Part shown: piece by piece, positions 36,503 to 45,319 of the stretch
Layout of the letters: each line of letters begins with the position of its first letter
Numbering within the stretch: the first letter of the stretch is position 1
Source: Dactylonectria macrodidyma
Taxonomy: Eukaryota > Ascomycota > Sordariomycetes > Hypocreales > Nectriaceae
NCBI GenBank assembly: GCA_020744425.1
Contig: JAGMUV010000002.1
Coordinates: 62,001-126,000 of the forward strand
Direction of reading: 5' to 3'
DNA: 64,000 bases
The notes under the pieces: model-generated
Database searches by the model: none
Seen by the model: the letters and a program-made list of their open reading frames with translations, nothing else
Told to the model about the DNA's origin: nothing
Position numbers and translations under genes: made by a program

Positions 36503-36640
36503 CAGAGCCCGATTTCCTTCTATCAGTCTTTTCCTTCAATTTCCTATCCCTATTTTCCTAGCCTACGCAACAACCGTCCTTCCAACAAGGGCCATTTTCC
36601 TATATTTCCTATCTATTCAGTTTGAATCCCCATTCAACCT

Positions 36641-36649
36641 GGGGGGGTA
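36641..36649 (+). promoter_or_regulatory. Polypurine tract of copia element C
   Basis: GGGGGGGTA lies directly before the TG of the 3' LTR, the expected position of the plus-strand primer. It is short and made mostly of seven G. Confidence 0.7.
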
Positions 36650-36900
36650 TGTCACATCTATCAACTGTTGAGACTGAAGATAAAGTCTCAAAGGCTCGGA
36701 TCTCTAATAAACCGGTCTCAAAGACCCGGCTTCCTAACAAGCCGGTCTCGAAGACCCGGATCCCTTGGGATCCGGTCTACCGAGAACCTTATCATAGCTA
36801 TGAGGGCAACCTACAAATAGGTCTGCCGCGAGCCCTCAGTTAGATAGAAATCAAGAGCTTCTACTTACATCACAATGCACCCTTCCTATCAGATGCAACA
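36650..36900 (+). repeat. 3' LTR of copia element C
   Basis: The 251-bp LTR appears identical to 31135-31385 on direct reading, including the tandem hairpin units. It is followed by the target duplication TCAAG at 36901-36905. Confidence 0.95.
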
Positions 36901-36905
36901 TCAAG

Positions 36906-37245
36906 CATCAGACATACGTCTAACAGTCCTAAAACTCAGGATACGTCTTATCCGGTTTTACTATGACAAATTGTCCAAATCCCCTTTTAGATTGGACATA
37001 TGACCAGACAGCAATCTCTTTATAAAGCTGGGGCTTTTCTCTAGCCAGTTCAGAAGGATTATTATTATCAATACATGCATTTCTCAACCAATCATATCAA
37101 ACCGACTACCTTTCTAATCGTCTTTTCCTGCTCTTTCTAAATCTTTAATCCCTTTTCTGATTGGTCAATTCCTTGACCCACAATCGCCGAGTTCTACTAA
37201 TAACCTTCTACTCCTTTCACTCCTTCTACTGCTATAGCCTCTACA
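36906..37245 (+). repeat. Family-A LTR, second copy, part 3 of 3
   Basis: 340 bp correspond to LTR positions 208-547 and end CTCTACA. They differ from the solo LTR by roughly 25 changes, nearly all transitions. The three parts sum to exactly 547 bp, the length of the solo LTR. The right flank (GGATG) does not match the left flank at 11477-11481, as expected if this is the 3' LTR of a longer element. Confidence 0.9.
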
Positions 37246-37618
37246 GGATGCATTGCTTAATAACGCAAGATGTAAAGATACGTTAAGTGAATGAAGTTTC
37301 TATACTAAGTGAAATTCTGAGTAAACAAACCAGAGGGACTGCTAGCTAGTAAGCTAGGCCCACTTTTTATAAGCCGTCATCCAGTTACTCCTCGTTTTGT
37401 GGCCGTCTATATAAAATTTAAACCAATCAGAGCCTGGGAAACTTATTAATCCCTGTCTGTACCGAACCCTCATTATTAGGATTGGGAAAACTTATGGATT
37501 AATGTAAAGTCAGCCTTCGGCTGAATTATATATTTATTCATTATAGCCCCTGCCTCTTAAAGTCAGGGAGGTCTAGCTCTCCTTTCTTCCTAATCCAGGC
37601 TAGCCAGCCGGAGGCTCA
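37246..37618. other. Intergenic sequence with repeat C, copy 2
   Basis: No gene is seen. Positions 37405-37526 match the dispersed repeat at 6131-6246. Base composition returns towards that of the gene island after about 37530. Confidence 0.6.
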
Positions 37619-37708
37619 GCGAGCCTTCTCTAAGTCAGTCCTGACAACCCCTTGCTTCTCACGTGACTCCCTGGTGCCCTGGTGTTCTAACATGCCTTCA
37701 ATTCAACA
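37619..37708 (+). repeat. Dispersed repeat D, copy 1
   Basis: About 90 bp match 47375-47463, including the shared core CACGTGACTCCCTGG and the end of the form AATTCAACA. The second copy lies inside the RIP-stopped ORF at 46811-47638, so this is likely a fragment of the same repeat. Confidence 0.7.
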
Positions 37709-37852
37709 AGTCCCACTCTAATAGTCCGAGTGCATAGGTCTCCTCCCGCGATTGGGGTTAGTAGTTCTACTACGACTATTACTAGAATGACTGGCTAGGC
37801 ATTCTCATTACAGTCTACTAGACTGCGATGGACAACCGATTTAGGGAGATGA

Positions 37853-38047
37853 GATTTTCTGACTAAGGATTTGTGGGTTGCGTTAGAGAATGGGATGCTA
37901 AAGGCGGCGAGAGTAGCTAAGGGCCGAAGCATATTGGAGGAACCCGAGAGTTTTGTAGTGGTCTTGAGGTGGATTCACGAGCTGCTTGAGCTGGATAGGG
38001 ATGTGATATATCATTTAAGAATGCTACTGAGTATGATGAAGTACTGA
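37853..38047 (+). pseudogene. Short open frame without start, unknown
   Basis: A 64-codon frame is open from a stop at 37850 to TGA at 38045 and contains LWVALENGMLKAARVAKG and LRWIHELLELDRDVIYHL. The composition is protein-like and helical, but there is no upstream start. It may be an exon or a decayed gene fragment in the leader of the HET gene. No family was recognised. Confidence 0.25.
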
Positions 38048-38277
38048 GGCGGTAGAGAGGACAGTTTAGTGCTTTCTGTAGCTCAGCCGTACCCTACTAA
38101 TTCTAAGTTATCATGTCTTAGCCCGACGCCATGGCGTCAAAGCTGAAATCTAAACAGCTAGCGTTGCTCAGACAGTTCTGTTAACAAAACTCTATGCTCC
38201 CTGGCCCCGGTGTGCCTCTCTATATATCTCATCCATTCAATCATCCACCGCAGGCCTGTTCCTCGCACAGTCACATC

Positions 38278-40356
38278 ATGGTGGCGGGCTTCACTTACAA
38301 GCCCCTGGCGGATCCAGATTCGTCAATACGACTGCTGAGTCTGGATCCCATGAAAAGCACAAACACTACTGAGACAGAGCCGGTCAGATTCCAGCTTATC
38401 GAGACATCCCTCGACTCCGCGCCCTCGTACTGGGCGCTGTCATACGCCTGGGGATCTGAGCCCCCGAGCGACTTGGTTTACTGCAACGATCAAAGACTCG
38501 CTGTAACAGCAAACTGCGCTGCGGCACTCCACCAACTCTTATCCGAACCCGAGACCAGAAAATACAAACTATGGGTTGACTCTGTCTGCATCGACCAGTC
38601 GTCGATCGAGGAGAGAAACCACCAGGTCGCCCTAATGGCCAAGATCTACTCCCAAGCCAACCAGGTCATTGTATGGTTGGGACCGGGCGACATGACATCG
38701 GTCAAGATACTGGACGAGCTGAACCGAATGGCTCTCCTTGCGAGAGTATCCCCTTCTCCTGTAGTCCGCCACTACCGGCGCATGAGGGACTCGGCCGCCC
38801 CCAGCATCCTGGCGAGCCTGCCCGAAGGCGCATCCCGGTTCTTCACCCTATTTTCTCCACAGCATTTCGCCGAATTGGACCCCCTGCGTGCTGTGTGCCG
38901 CGTGCCCTGGTTCGACCGGCTATGGACATTGCAGGAGATCGTGCTGGCGCAGCGTGCGACAGTCCGGCTCGGCAACCGGTCCATCACCTGGGCGCGCCTC
39001 GACCGCGTCGCCCGCCTCATCACGGCCGAGAACGCCTCGCTGGGCCTCGCGCTGTACGCAGGCGACTCGTTCGAGCGAATGACTGTGGTTAGGGCGCTAC
39101 GCGCCCTACTACAGGGCAACAGACAGCGATACCATTATTACCGTTTCCCCCACAGCCACCCGCTCGGATCGCTAAAGGCGCGAGTTCCGAGAGAGGCAGG
39201 CACAGGCATCGCCAGCCACTTTATTATGGCATGCTTACTGAACGCGCGCGATTTGCAGGATAAAGTCTACGGGCAGTACGCGATTCTGCAGAGACACGGC
39301 ATTGCGTTACCGCCTCCCGGCTATGAACGGCCGTTGGCGCAAATCTATCAGGACGTGGCGCGCGCCATCATTGAGCACGAATCTTCGCTGGAGTTGCTGT
39401 ACTATCTCTCCGCGGATCGAACGCTACGAGATCTACCGTCCTGGGTGCCTGACCTTGGTTGCACTTGGTTTCCCTGGATTCCCGGCTTCGAATTTGCTAC
39501 AGCAACGGGGGACAGCAAGGCGCGGTACAGGTTTGATGAGAACCGGGGCCTCATCATCGAGGCGGTATTAGTGGATCGCGTTCGTCGCAGGGCTGAACCG
39601 CTGGTCTTCGCACATGCCCTTTACGACGGGGAACTGAGCCAAGGGACCGGGATAATAGCCGTGATTCGCCAGCTCCTGGAGGTCATTCGCTTCGCACTAG
39701 ATGCAGAGGATATCACTGGCAGGAAGAATGTGGAATCACTGTGCGCGGTCTTGATGCAGGAGATTGCCCTCTGCACTCGTTCGTCTCCGAGAAAATGGGA
39801 GAGGGTGATGAAGCATGTCTCTGTATGGGTTGGTGCGGTGATGGAGCACTGCTCCGATCTTCCAACAACAGGAACGAGAGGGGTTAGAAACAACGTTCGC
39901 ACTGTTGAAGTCGCCGCACTAGACATGAACGAGACCGAACCACCAACGTGCACAAAACAGATTGAACAGGCTGGACGAACCACAGAAAAGACTAAACAGT
40001 CCCCCAGACCCAGCAAAGATCAAGACGATGACCTCTCTGACCCCATCGCCCCGCTATCCAACTTCATCACCTACCTGGAGCAATCCTCAGACAGCAAAGT
40101 AATCCAGGACATGGCAATAACAAGGCTGGACGGAAACAGTATGTTCATTACGGAGGGTGGGCGGTTGGGCCTCGCGACGAGTCACATCCAGGAGGGCGAT
40201 GGCGTTTACCTTGTCCCGGGCATGAACCTGCCGATGATTGCCAGGCGTGACGGTCTGGTGTGCCGCCTCATTGGAGCGGCTTTCCTTGACGGGGCTATGA
40301 CGGGAGAGTTGTGGAGGGGTAATGAGAAAGGGCTGGAAGAGTTAAGGATTGTTTAG
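38278..40356 (+). CDS. HET-domain protein
   Basis: This intronless gene encodes a heterokaryon-incompatibility (HET, PF06985) protein of about 692 residues. In fungi such proteins trigger cell death when incompatible hyphae fuse, or act in defence; the partner here is unknown. The HET domain shows its usual signatures: YWALSYAWG about 50 residues from the chosen start, LWVDSVCIDQ about 47 residues later, then NHQVALMAKIYSQANQVIVWLG and, further on, WFDRLWTLQE. The C-terminal part ends in a GRLGLATSHIQEGDGVYLVPG segment common to this family. I chose the ATG at 38278 (A at -3, G at +4) over the in-frame ATG at 38194, whose context is weak and whose added 28 residues are low-complexity. No RIP is visible. 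A solo LTR and a MITE separate it from the convergent gene downstream. Confidence 0.93.
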   Translation: MVAGFTYKPLADPDSSIRLLSLDPMKSTNTTETEPVRFQLIETSLDSAPSYWALSYAWGSEPPSDLVYCNDQRLAVTANCAAALHQLLSEPETRKYKLWVDSVCIDQSSIEERNHQVALMAKIYSQANQVIVWLGPGDMTSVKILDELNRMALLARVSPSPVVRHYRRMRDSAAPSILASLPEGASRFFTLFSPQHFAELDPLRAVCRVPWFDRLWTLQEIVLAQRATVRLGNRSITWARLDRVARLITAENASLGLALYAGDSFERMTVVRALRALLQGNRQRYHYYRFPHSHPLGSLKARVPREAGTGIASHFIMACLLNARDLQDKVYGQYAILQRHGIALPPPGYERPLAQIYQDVARAIIEHESSLELLYYLSADRTLRDLPSWVPDLGCTWFPWIPGFEFATATGDSKARYRFDENRGLIIEAVLVDRVRRRAEPLVFAHALYDGELSQGTGIIAVIRQLLEVIRFALDAEDITGRKNVESLCAVLMQEIALCTRSSPRKWERVMKHVSVWVGAVMEHCSDLPTTGTRGVRNNVRTVEVAALDMNETEPPTCTKQIEQAGRTTEKTKQSPRPSKDQDDDLSDPIAPLSNFITYLEQSSDSKVIQDMAITRLDGNSMFITEGGRLGLATSHIQEGDGVYLVPGMNLPMIARRDGLVCRLIGAAFLDGAMTGELWRGNEKGLEELRIV

Positions 40357-40563
40357 TTAAAATATAACTTCATAAAGAGACCCCAGAGGCCAATTTAGTA
40401 ATAGATCTTCGATGTAACGGTTGTGCTAGACCGCTGTACTATAGGGTAAAAGATTGGTTAATAATCGCTATTGTAGTAACTATTGGGCACACTAGCTGCT
40501 CTTTTAAGCTTATCGCTGTTCTGGAGGACTAGGCTGTAACACCTAAAGTAATTCCGTACTTCC
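40357..40563. other. 3' flank of the HET gene
   Basis: This short AT-rich downstream region contains no recognisable gene. Confidence 0.5.
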
Positions 40564-40568
40564 GGTTC

Positions 40569-41004
40569 TGTCACGACCCGTGCAACGTAGACGCCTGACG
40601 TCACGTGGCCCCCACAAATTTCTCACCAATTACGAGCGATCACAGCGAACTGTGGAGCGATCACCGCGATCACTCCCGTGATCACCGTGATCACTTCTGT
40701 GATCACTGCGATCACCCCTGTAACTAAGGTGATCGAACCTCATACTACATAGTATATAAACCCGAGGAACTGGCTGTCACTAGGACACCAGCTCCTCAGC
40801 TATCAATACAACTTGGTTACCTCAATCTACTCTGACTGCTACGCATCATCGTACATTGACTATTACCTAACGTAACACTACGACTACCGCTCAGTAAGTG
40901 TGACCTAACCGTTCTGCTAACATAGACCCTGGTCTATCCCTTAGGAACCCTTTCCGAGCTACCCTATACCACGTACAGGTTAGCCTGGGAACACGACCGT
41001 TACA
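40569..41004. repeat. Solo LTR, 436 bp, with 5-bp target duplication
   Basis: The repeat starts TGTCACGACCCG, ends CGACCGTTACA and is flanked by GGTTC on both sides (40564-40568 and 41005-41009). A TATA-like TATATAAAC lies near 40750. A cluster of palindromic GATCAC/GTGATCAC motifs fills about 40637-40720, possible protein-binding or hairpin sites in the promoter part. It retains CpG and shows little RIP. No internal element remains. Confidence 0.88.
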
Positions 41005-41161
41005 GGTTCTGCCAGTCGTGACTGCGCTGGCTTCCTAAGAGGTCGCCCAGGCTGTAATATGAATATTAATAAAGATACAAAATTAGAAATTAAAATTTAA
41101 AATGGAATTTTTTATATAAAGATATTTCATATTTAGCTAAACCCTGGCTTTACTTTATATA

Positions 41162-41596
41162 ACGTGTATGATAAGCTTATGTCACAAACAAGTATATGTC
41201 ACACCTATACTGTACAGCTAAAAGTGTAAATTTTAGATTTTCTAAAACAGGATATTTAATTATTAGATTTCTAGAAAATTAATGTTAGATTCTCTAGAAA
41301 AAAAGTCATAAGAGAGTAATTTTTATAAACTTTTAGCTAATTTATTAAGCCTTTAAAATATAAATTTAAGAAGAAAAACAGTGTGAATATGCTTTTTCTT
41401 AACAGCTTTATAAATAAAAATAAATAAAATATAGTAAAATTTCTTTATATTATTTCATATTTAATTAATCTTAATTCTGATTTTTAGCTTTTTTAAGCTT
41501 AGTTTCGATTTTTAGCAATTTCTTTAAAATCGCGATTTAAGGTGAAAATCCAAGTGTGACACATACTTGTCTGTGACATAAGCTTATCATATACGT
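41162..41596. mobile_element. MITE 3, Tc1/mariner-like, 435 bp
   Basis: The terminal inverted repeats are about 43 bp, with ACGTGTATGATAAGCTTATG on the left and its near-reverse complement on the right, and TA on both sides (41160-41161, 41597-41598). Each end carries two tandem GTCACA-type subrepeats, like the GTAACA subrepeats of MITE 1, and the sub-terminal CTGTACAGCTAAAA is shared with MITE 1. The interior is AT-rich and non-coding. It lies about 75 bp beyond the stop codon of the downstream minus-strand gene. Confidence 0.88.
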
Positions 41597-41672
41597 TACC
41601 TATAAAATAAGATTACAAGCTTTAAAAATGAAATAATAATAATCAATTAAATAACTAATTCATCGAGTTATC

Positions 41673-44033
41673 TTAATCGAGGTATATAGTAAGGAAATTC
41701 ATAAGAGCTTGAGCATATTTGTCATCCTCTTGACTAGCTTGTTCATGAGCTGCATTGATCGTCTTAACAAGATCTCGTTCCTTTTCACCCTTCCTTAATA
41801 CGGCAAGAAAAAAAGCAGTACATAGGAGTATAAACGACCCGTGCAGATTCTTGTGCTGATCGCCTAGTTCGTTCCGGTCCTCGGCAATCGTCCACCAAGT
41901 CACTAGAGAGTCAAAGCTGCTAATGTAAGTTCCTCCCATGAAAGGCAAACTCCCTTTATTGATCTGTACTTTCTCAAGACTCCATTGCGACTGCCGCATT
42001 ATTCCGCGAGCGAGCAGGGGGGTAGGCGCAGCTAGGTCAGCATTGGATGATGAGAATGCCGTGGCGACTGTGACATTAGGAAATGCGAGTCCTTCTTCGG
42101 TCACTATCCCGCCTTCGAATTCTACCAAGACGTGCCTCTCGCGCTCGTCAGTAGCTTGAACAAGGCCCAGACTCATGCCTGTCACGGACAGTATTCTGTC
42201 ACCGGTGGCCTGATACTGAGGTTCCAGACACAGCTTGGCCGCCCGCCAGGCGACTAATTCTCCGGTCAGCGCCAAACAATGGCTCGAAAGAGTAGAGTAA
42301 ATGCGGAGATCCAAGGTCTTTGACGTTCGTTGCTGCTCTGTTATCCTCGTGGCTCGCTGCATGTCCAAGATACCCGTTGAGTAGCACCGCTTGTCCACGC
42401 GGATATCCTCAACGGCATCGAAGGAGCCGCGGTCCATCTTGCCAACTGACCGTGCGAATGCCGATGCTAAGCAGACAAGGAGTTGAGTGACGCTCAACCA
42501 CCACTTGCTTGAGCGGAGCCCTAAGTAGTAGCATACAAAAGCAAGAGCAAGGAAGATGGAGATCGCCCACGTCAGGACGAACCGCACTCCCCCTTGTTTC
42601 TTCACCCAAACCGCTTGGAATTCCTGTTTTTGGTTCTCAGACTGCATCAGAAGGCTACCTGTGGTGTCGAGGGAATCGGTGTTTTTGACGAGAAGAACGA
42701 CTCCGTGGGTCCAGTCTGCGTCTGCCGTCTTAGGCAGCGCCTGCATAGCTGCCGAGTCGCAAGCCGAGTAAATCATGTATCCGGCACCAGAGACACCGAT
42801 GACCATGCAGAAATAACCTACAAAAACCATGATGATGCCATTAGAGAACCAACCTTCCTGCCACAGCGCGATAATCTGGATGGCGACCATGGATAAGAAG
42901 GAAATTGTTGCCACGGTGAGGGAAATACCCGCTGATGTCTGAGCACTAGTGTTCACTTCCGAAACTCCGTCAAAGGTACAGAAGAAGCTGGACTTGATTG
43001 GTTTAGGCGGTTGTAGGTCCGTTGTGCAAATTTTCAATGGCAGGTCAGCTGCTGTCGTGATCTGAGCAGAGAGGTGTGCAGTTGATTCCTGTGGCGGTAA
43101 ACTTGTCGCGACGCTTTCTTCCGCCGCTCCTTTCCTCTTCGTCATTGAAGGAGTGGTTGGGTTCGTTTCTTCCAGTTCGGCACTCATGTTGTCGTATACC
43201 TGCTGCTGCGAACTAACCGAATGCTTCTCGGAGTGTACAGGATTGCCGTCCTGCGTCGCGGATTTGTGTTGACAGTATGACACTCTTGACTTGGGATCAG
43301 TTGCAGTTGCGGTCCTTTGAAAAACACGAAGAAATTCTCCCAAGTCACTTTGTTCGTCAATCTTCAGAGAATTCGCAACCAGGCGCGAAATTGCGTTGAT
43401 TGATTCTGGTTGAGGTAAGGGACAGGTGACACGAAAACACCAATTGACGTTTCCAGCTGCCTCTGGGCATCCCTTGACAGTCTTTTCGTCCTGGAACGCG
43501 TGGCAGAACCGGATTTGCCTCAAGGATTCTTCAATTGTGACTTCAGAGCTGCCTCTAAGGAAGAGGACCGCGAGAGCCTGACTTGTGGCTTCCGACGTGG
43601 TGGAACGGGAGACGGTGCCATCAATGACCTCGGCGTGGATTCCCGCACAGTTTGCCTTGGTCATCTCCAAGGCAGCATTCGCTCGCGGCTCATGTTCGTA
43701 ACCGAGATAGGACCGGAGCCTCGGGCTGCCGCAGAGACGAATCATGCTCGTTAACACAGACAGCAGACCAATAGGTGCAAAGGACATGCTGAGAATCGCG
43801 GGCAAGCCGTTGGCTTCGCGGAGGAGCTGCTTGGTGTTCTTTTCGCCAATGAGCAGAATCAGAGGCCCAACTCCCGATAACGACTCAGCCCAGGCATCTT
43901 GCCCCGTATCAACCGACAACTGAAACGATGGCTCGGATGCCTGCGGAATCGGGAAGGCAAACCCGAAGGGAAGAAGGAAAGATGCGGACAGCTGTAGAAG
44001 CGGTCGAGGAAAACTCCAATATTTGTTGTTCAT
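41673..44033 (-). CDS. Large multi-pass membrane protein, fungal family of unknown function
   Basis: The single-exon gene encodes 786 residues. I chose the ATG at 44033 (A at -3); the 27 codons before it start only at GTG. A hydrophobic N-terminus (LLQLSASFLLPFGFAF) is followed by GVGPLILLIGEKNTKQLLRE and a second membrane segment (LSMSFAPIGLLSVLTSMI). This pair I recall from a widespread family of uncharacterised fungal membrane proteins. A soluble, low-complexity middle part precedes four more membrane segments (around ISLTVATISFLSMVAIQII, IIMVFVGYFCMVIGVSGAGY, VLTWAISIFLALAFVCYYLG and WWLSVTQLLVCLASAFA). A last one lies near the C-terminus (FILLCTAFFLAVL). The gene is convergent with the HET gene and free of RIP stops. 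Its function is unknown. Confidence 0.8.
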   Translation of the reverse strand: MNNKYWSFPRPLLQLSASFLLPFGFAFPIPQASEPSFQLSVDTGQDAWAESLSGVGPLILLIGEKNTKQLLREANGLPAILSMSFAPIGLLSVLTSMIRLCGSPRLRSYLGYEHEPRANAALEMTKANCAGIHAEVIDGTVSRSTTSEATSQALAVLFLRGSSEVTIEESLRQIRFCHAFQDEKTVKGCPEAAGNVNWCFRVTCPLPQPESINAISRLVANSLKIDEQSDLGEFLRVFQRTATATDPKSRVSYCQHKSATQDGNPVHSEKHSVSSQQQVYDNMSAELEETNPTTPSMTKRKGAAEESVATSLPPQESTAHLSAQITTAADLPLKICTTDLQPPKPIKSSFFCTFDGVSEVNTSAQTSAGISLTVATISFLSMVAIQIIALWQEGWFSNGIIMVFVGYFCMVIGVSGAGYMIYSACDSAAMQALPKTADADWTHGVVLLVKNTDSLDTTGSLLMQSENQKQEFQAVWVKKQGGVRFVLTWAISIFLALAFVCYYLGLRSSKWWLSVTQLLVCLASAFARSVGKMDRGSFDAVEDIRVDKRCYSTGILDMQRATRITEQQRTSKTLDLRIYSTLSSHCLALTGELVAWRAAKLCLEPQYQATGDRILSVTGMSLGLVQATDERERHVLVEFEGGIVTEEGLAFPNVTVATAFSSSNADLAAPTPLLARGIMRQSQWSLEKVQINKGSLPFMGGTYISSFDSLVTWWTIAEDRNELGDQHKNLHGSFILLCTAFFLAVLRKGEKERDLVKTINAAHEQASQEDDKYAQALMNFLTIYLD

Positions 44034-45319
44034 TTTCGGGACTAGGCAACTCGTTCTTTGATTCCCGCGTTGCTGATGCAAGAATTGGCATCTAGAGTTT
44101 GACCGACACAACACCCTAAATACGGATGCTCCTGTACTTTATATCTGCGGCGCGATTTTAACCTAGGGACACCAGCCCCACGAGGCACAAGGCCGTGTCA
44201 GTATCTTCCCACCTCAGAGCCACATACCTTATAATCTGCTATCATAACATAAGATCCTAATTAATTTTTTGCTTTTCGTTTCTTATTTAGGAAGCCATCA
44301 TACGACGTAGTGGACTGACTCTTATCATGGAAAAGTGTATCATTGTAGTTCATTATTCTGAACAATCAGGCTGGGCCATGTGCGCCACCGTGGGGCCTGG
44401 TGCCGAGTTAATTAGAAGGTCAGTGAGACATGGGCAGGTCAGCTCATTCACGCTGCCATTCGCCTCTGCGGCTGAAACTGTCACTTGACCCATGCAAACC
44501 ACTAGGCGTGAAGGGCGGATAGAATGGTGGTCCCATGCCTGCATCCCTTAGTAAAGCATGTGAAGAGAGCCTAGCTCATTTGAATAAGTTAAACCCGCAA
44601 GTCACGCACGCAAAAGGTTTCGGGTTGGAGACGAATTTACGCCTACCTCACAGCACAATTGGGTCTGGATTAAGAACCGTCACCATACCGGGCTTGTAAG
44701 GGCGGACGGCTAGGCGAGAAACGGCCGAGGCTGTCAGAGGCAGACACGGGCGGCAACAGCCGCCCTAAGCAGTTACGTTAGCAATGTAAGGAGTGTGTTG
44801 TAACTCTGTAACAAGGGAAATTGCTAGGACTTCTATCACAACACAAAATAGGTGGTAGCAGAGGTACCTTTCATTAGCGTCATTTTATTGGTCTAGATCC
44901 CTGTCACTAGCGCAAGTGTAGTCTTTCCACATTTTAATGGATAGCGAACCAACATGAGCGCAGCAGCCGCAGCGTGGCTGGCGCCGTTGGCTATTAGTGG
45001 CGTCTCCATGCCTCCACTGATTTCACAATGATATCACCGATCAGACTGGCCAGAATATAAATATCTGCCCTTTTGTGGCTTTCATTCTTGGCAAAACTTC
45101 ATCACTTCCACAAGCAACACAGGACGCTTTGCTTAACAGCGGGACTTATTTCAACTCGAAGCAGATACGCCGTGAACATGGGTATATTCCATCATTATTC
45201 AACCGGCAAACACAAAATATGCCCCAACCCCTCTTTGAATGAAGGTACAAAAGATCCACTTATCACGACGCGCAGTGTGCTAATAACAAGCAGATGCCCC
45301 AAACGATCTCGTTGGGGGC
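44034..45319. other. Divergent intergenic region
   Basis: About 1.3 kb separate two divergently transcribed genes and should hold both promoters. Short frames here (for example around 44353-44544 and 45073-45333) lack family resemblance or an ATG. No repeat boundary was found. Confidence 0.5.
45053..45062 (+). promoter_or_regulatory. Possible TATA element of the Ostalpha-like gene
   Basis: AATATAAATA lies about 260 nt before the ATG at 45320 in otherwise GC-balanced sequence. The assignment rests on position and sequence only. Confidence 0.25.

Larger units (their letters stand above)
31135..36900 (+). mobile_element. Ty1/copia element C, complete and un-RIPed
   Basis: The 5766-bp element has identical 251-bp LTRs, a primer-binding site, a single long polyprotein ORF, a G-rich polypurine tract and the 5-bp target duplication TCAAG (31130-31134, 36901-36905). 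Neither the LTRs nor the ORF show RIP, although the neighbouring repeats are destroyed. The uninterrupted target site survives in the solo LTR at 2068-2072. All features needed for autonomous transposition are visible, and LTR identity points to recent insertion. Confidence 0.96.

Noticed and set aside
1..37245. A Starship-type giant element with a captain tyrosine recombinase
   Set aside because: No DUF3435-like recombinase frame or remnant was recognised; the block is explained by nested LTR elements.
38194..38277. Upstream ATG of the HET frame
   Set aside because: Start context is poor and the extra residues are low-complexity; the ATG at 38278 has a good context and lies shortly before the conserved domain.
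38673..39119. Alternative frames of 115-139 codons inside the HET gene
   Set aside because: They overlap a complete HET-domain frame and have no recognisable motifs.
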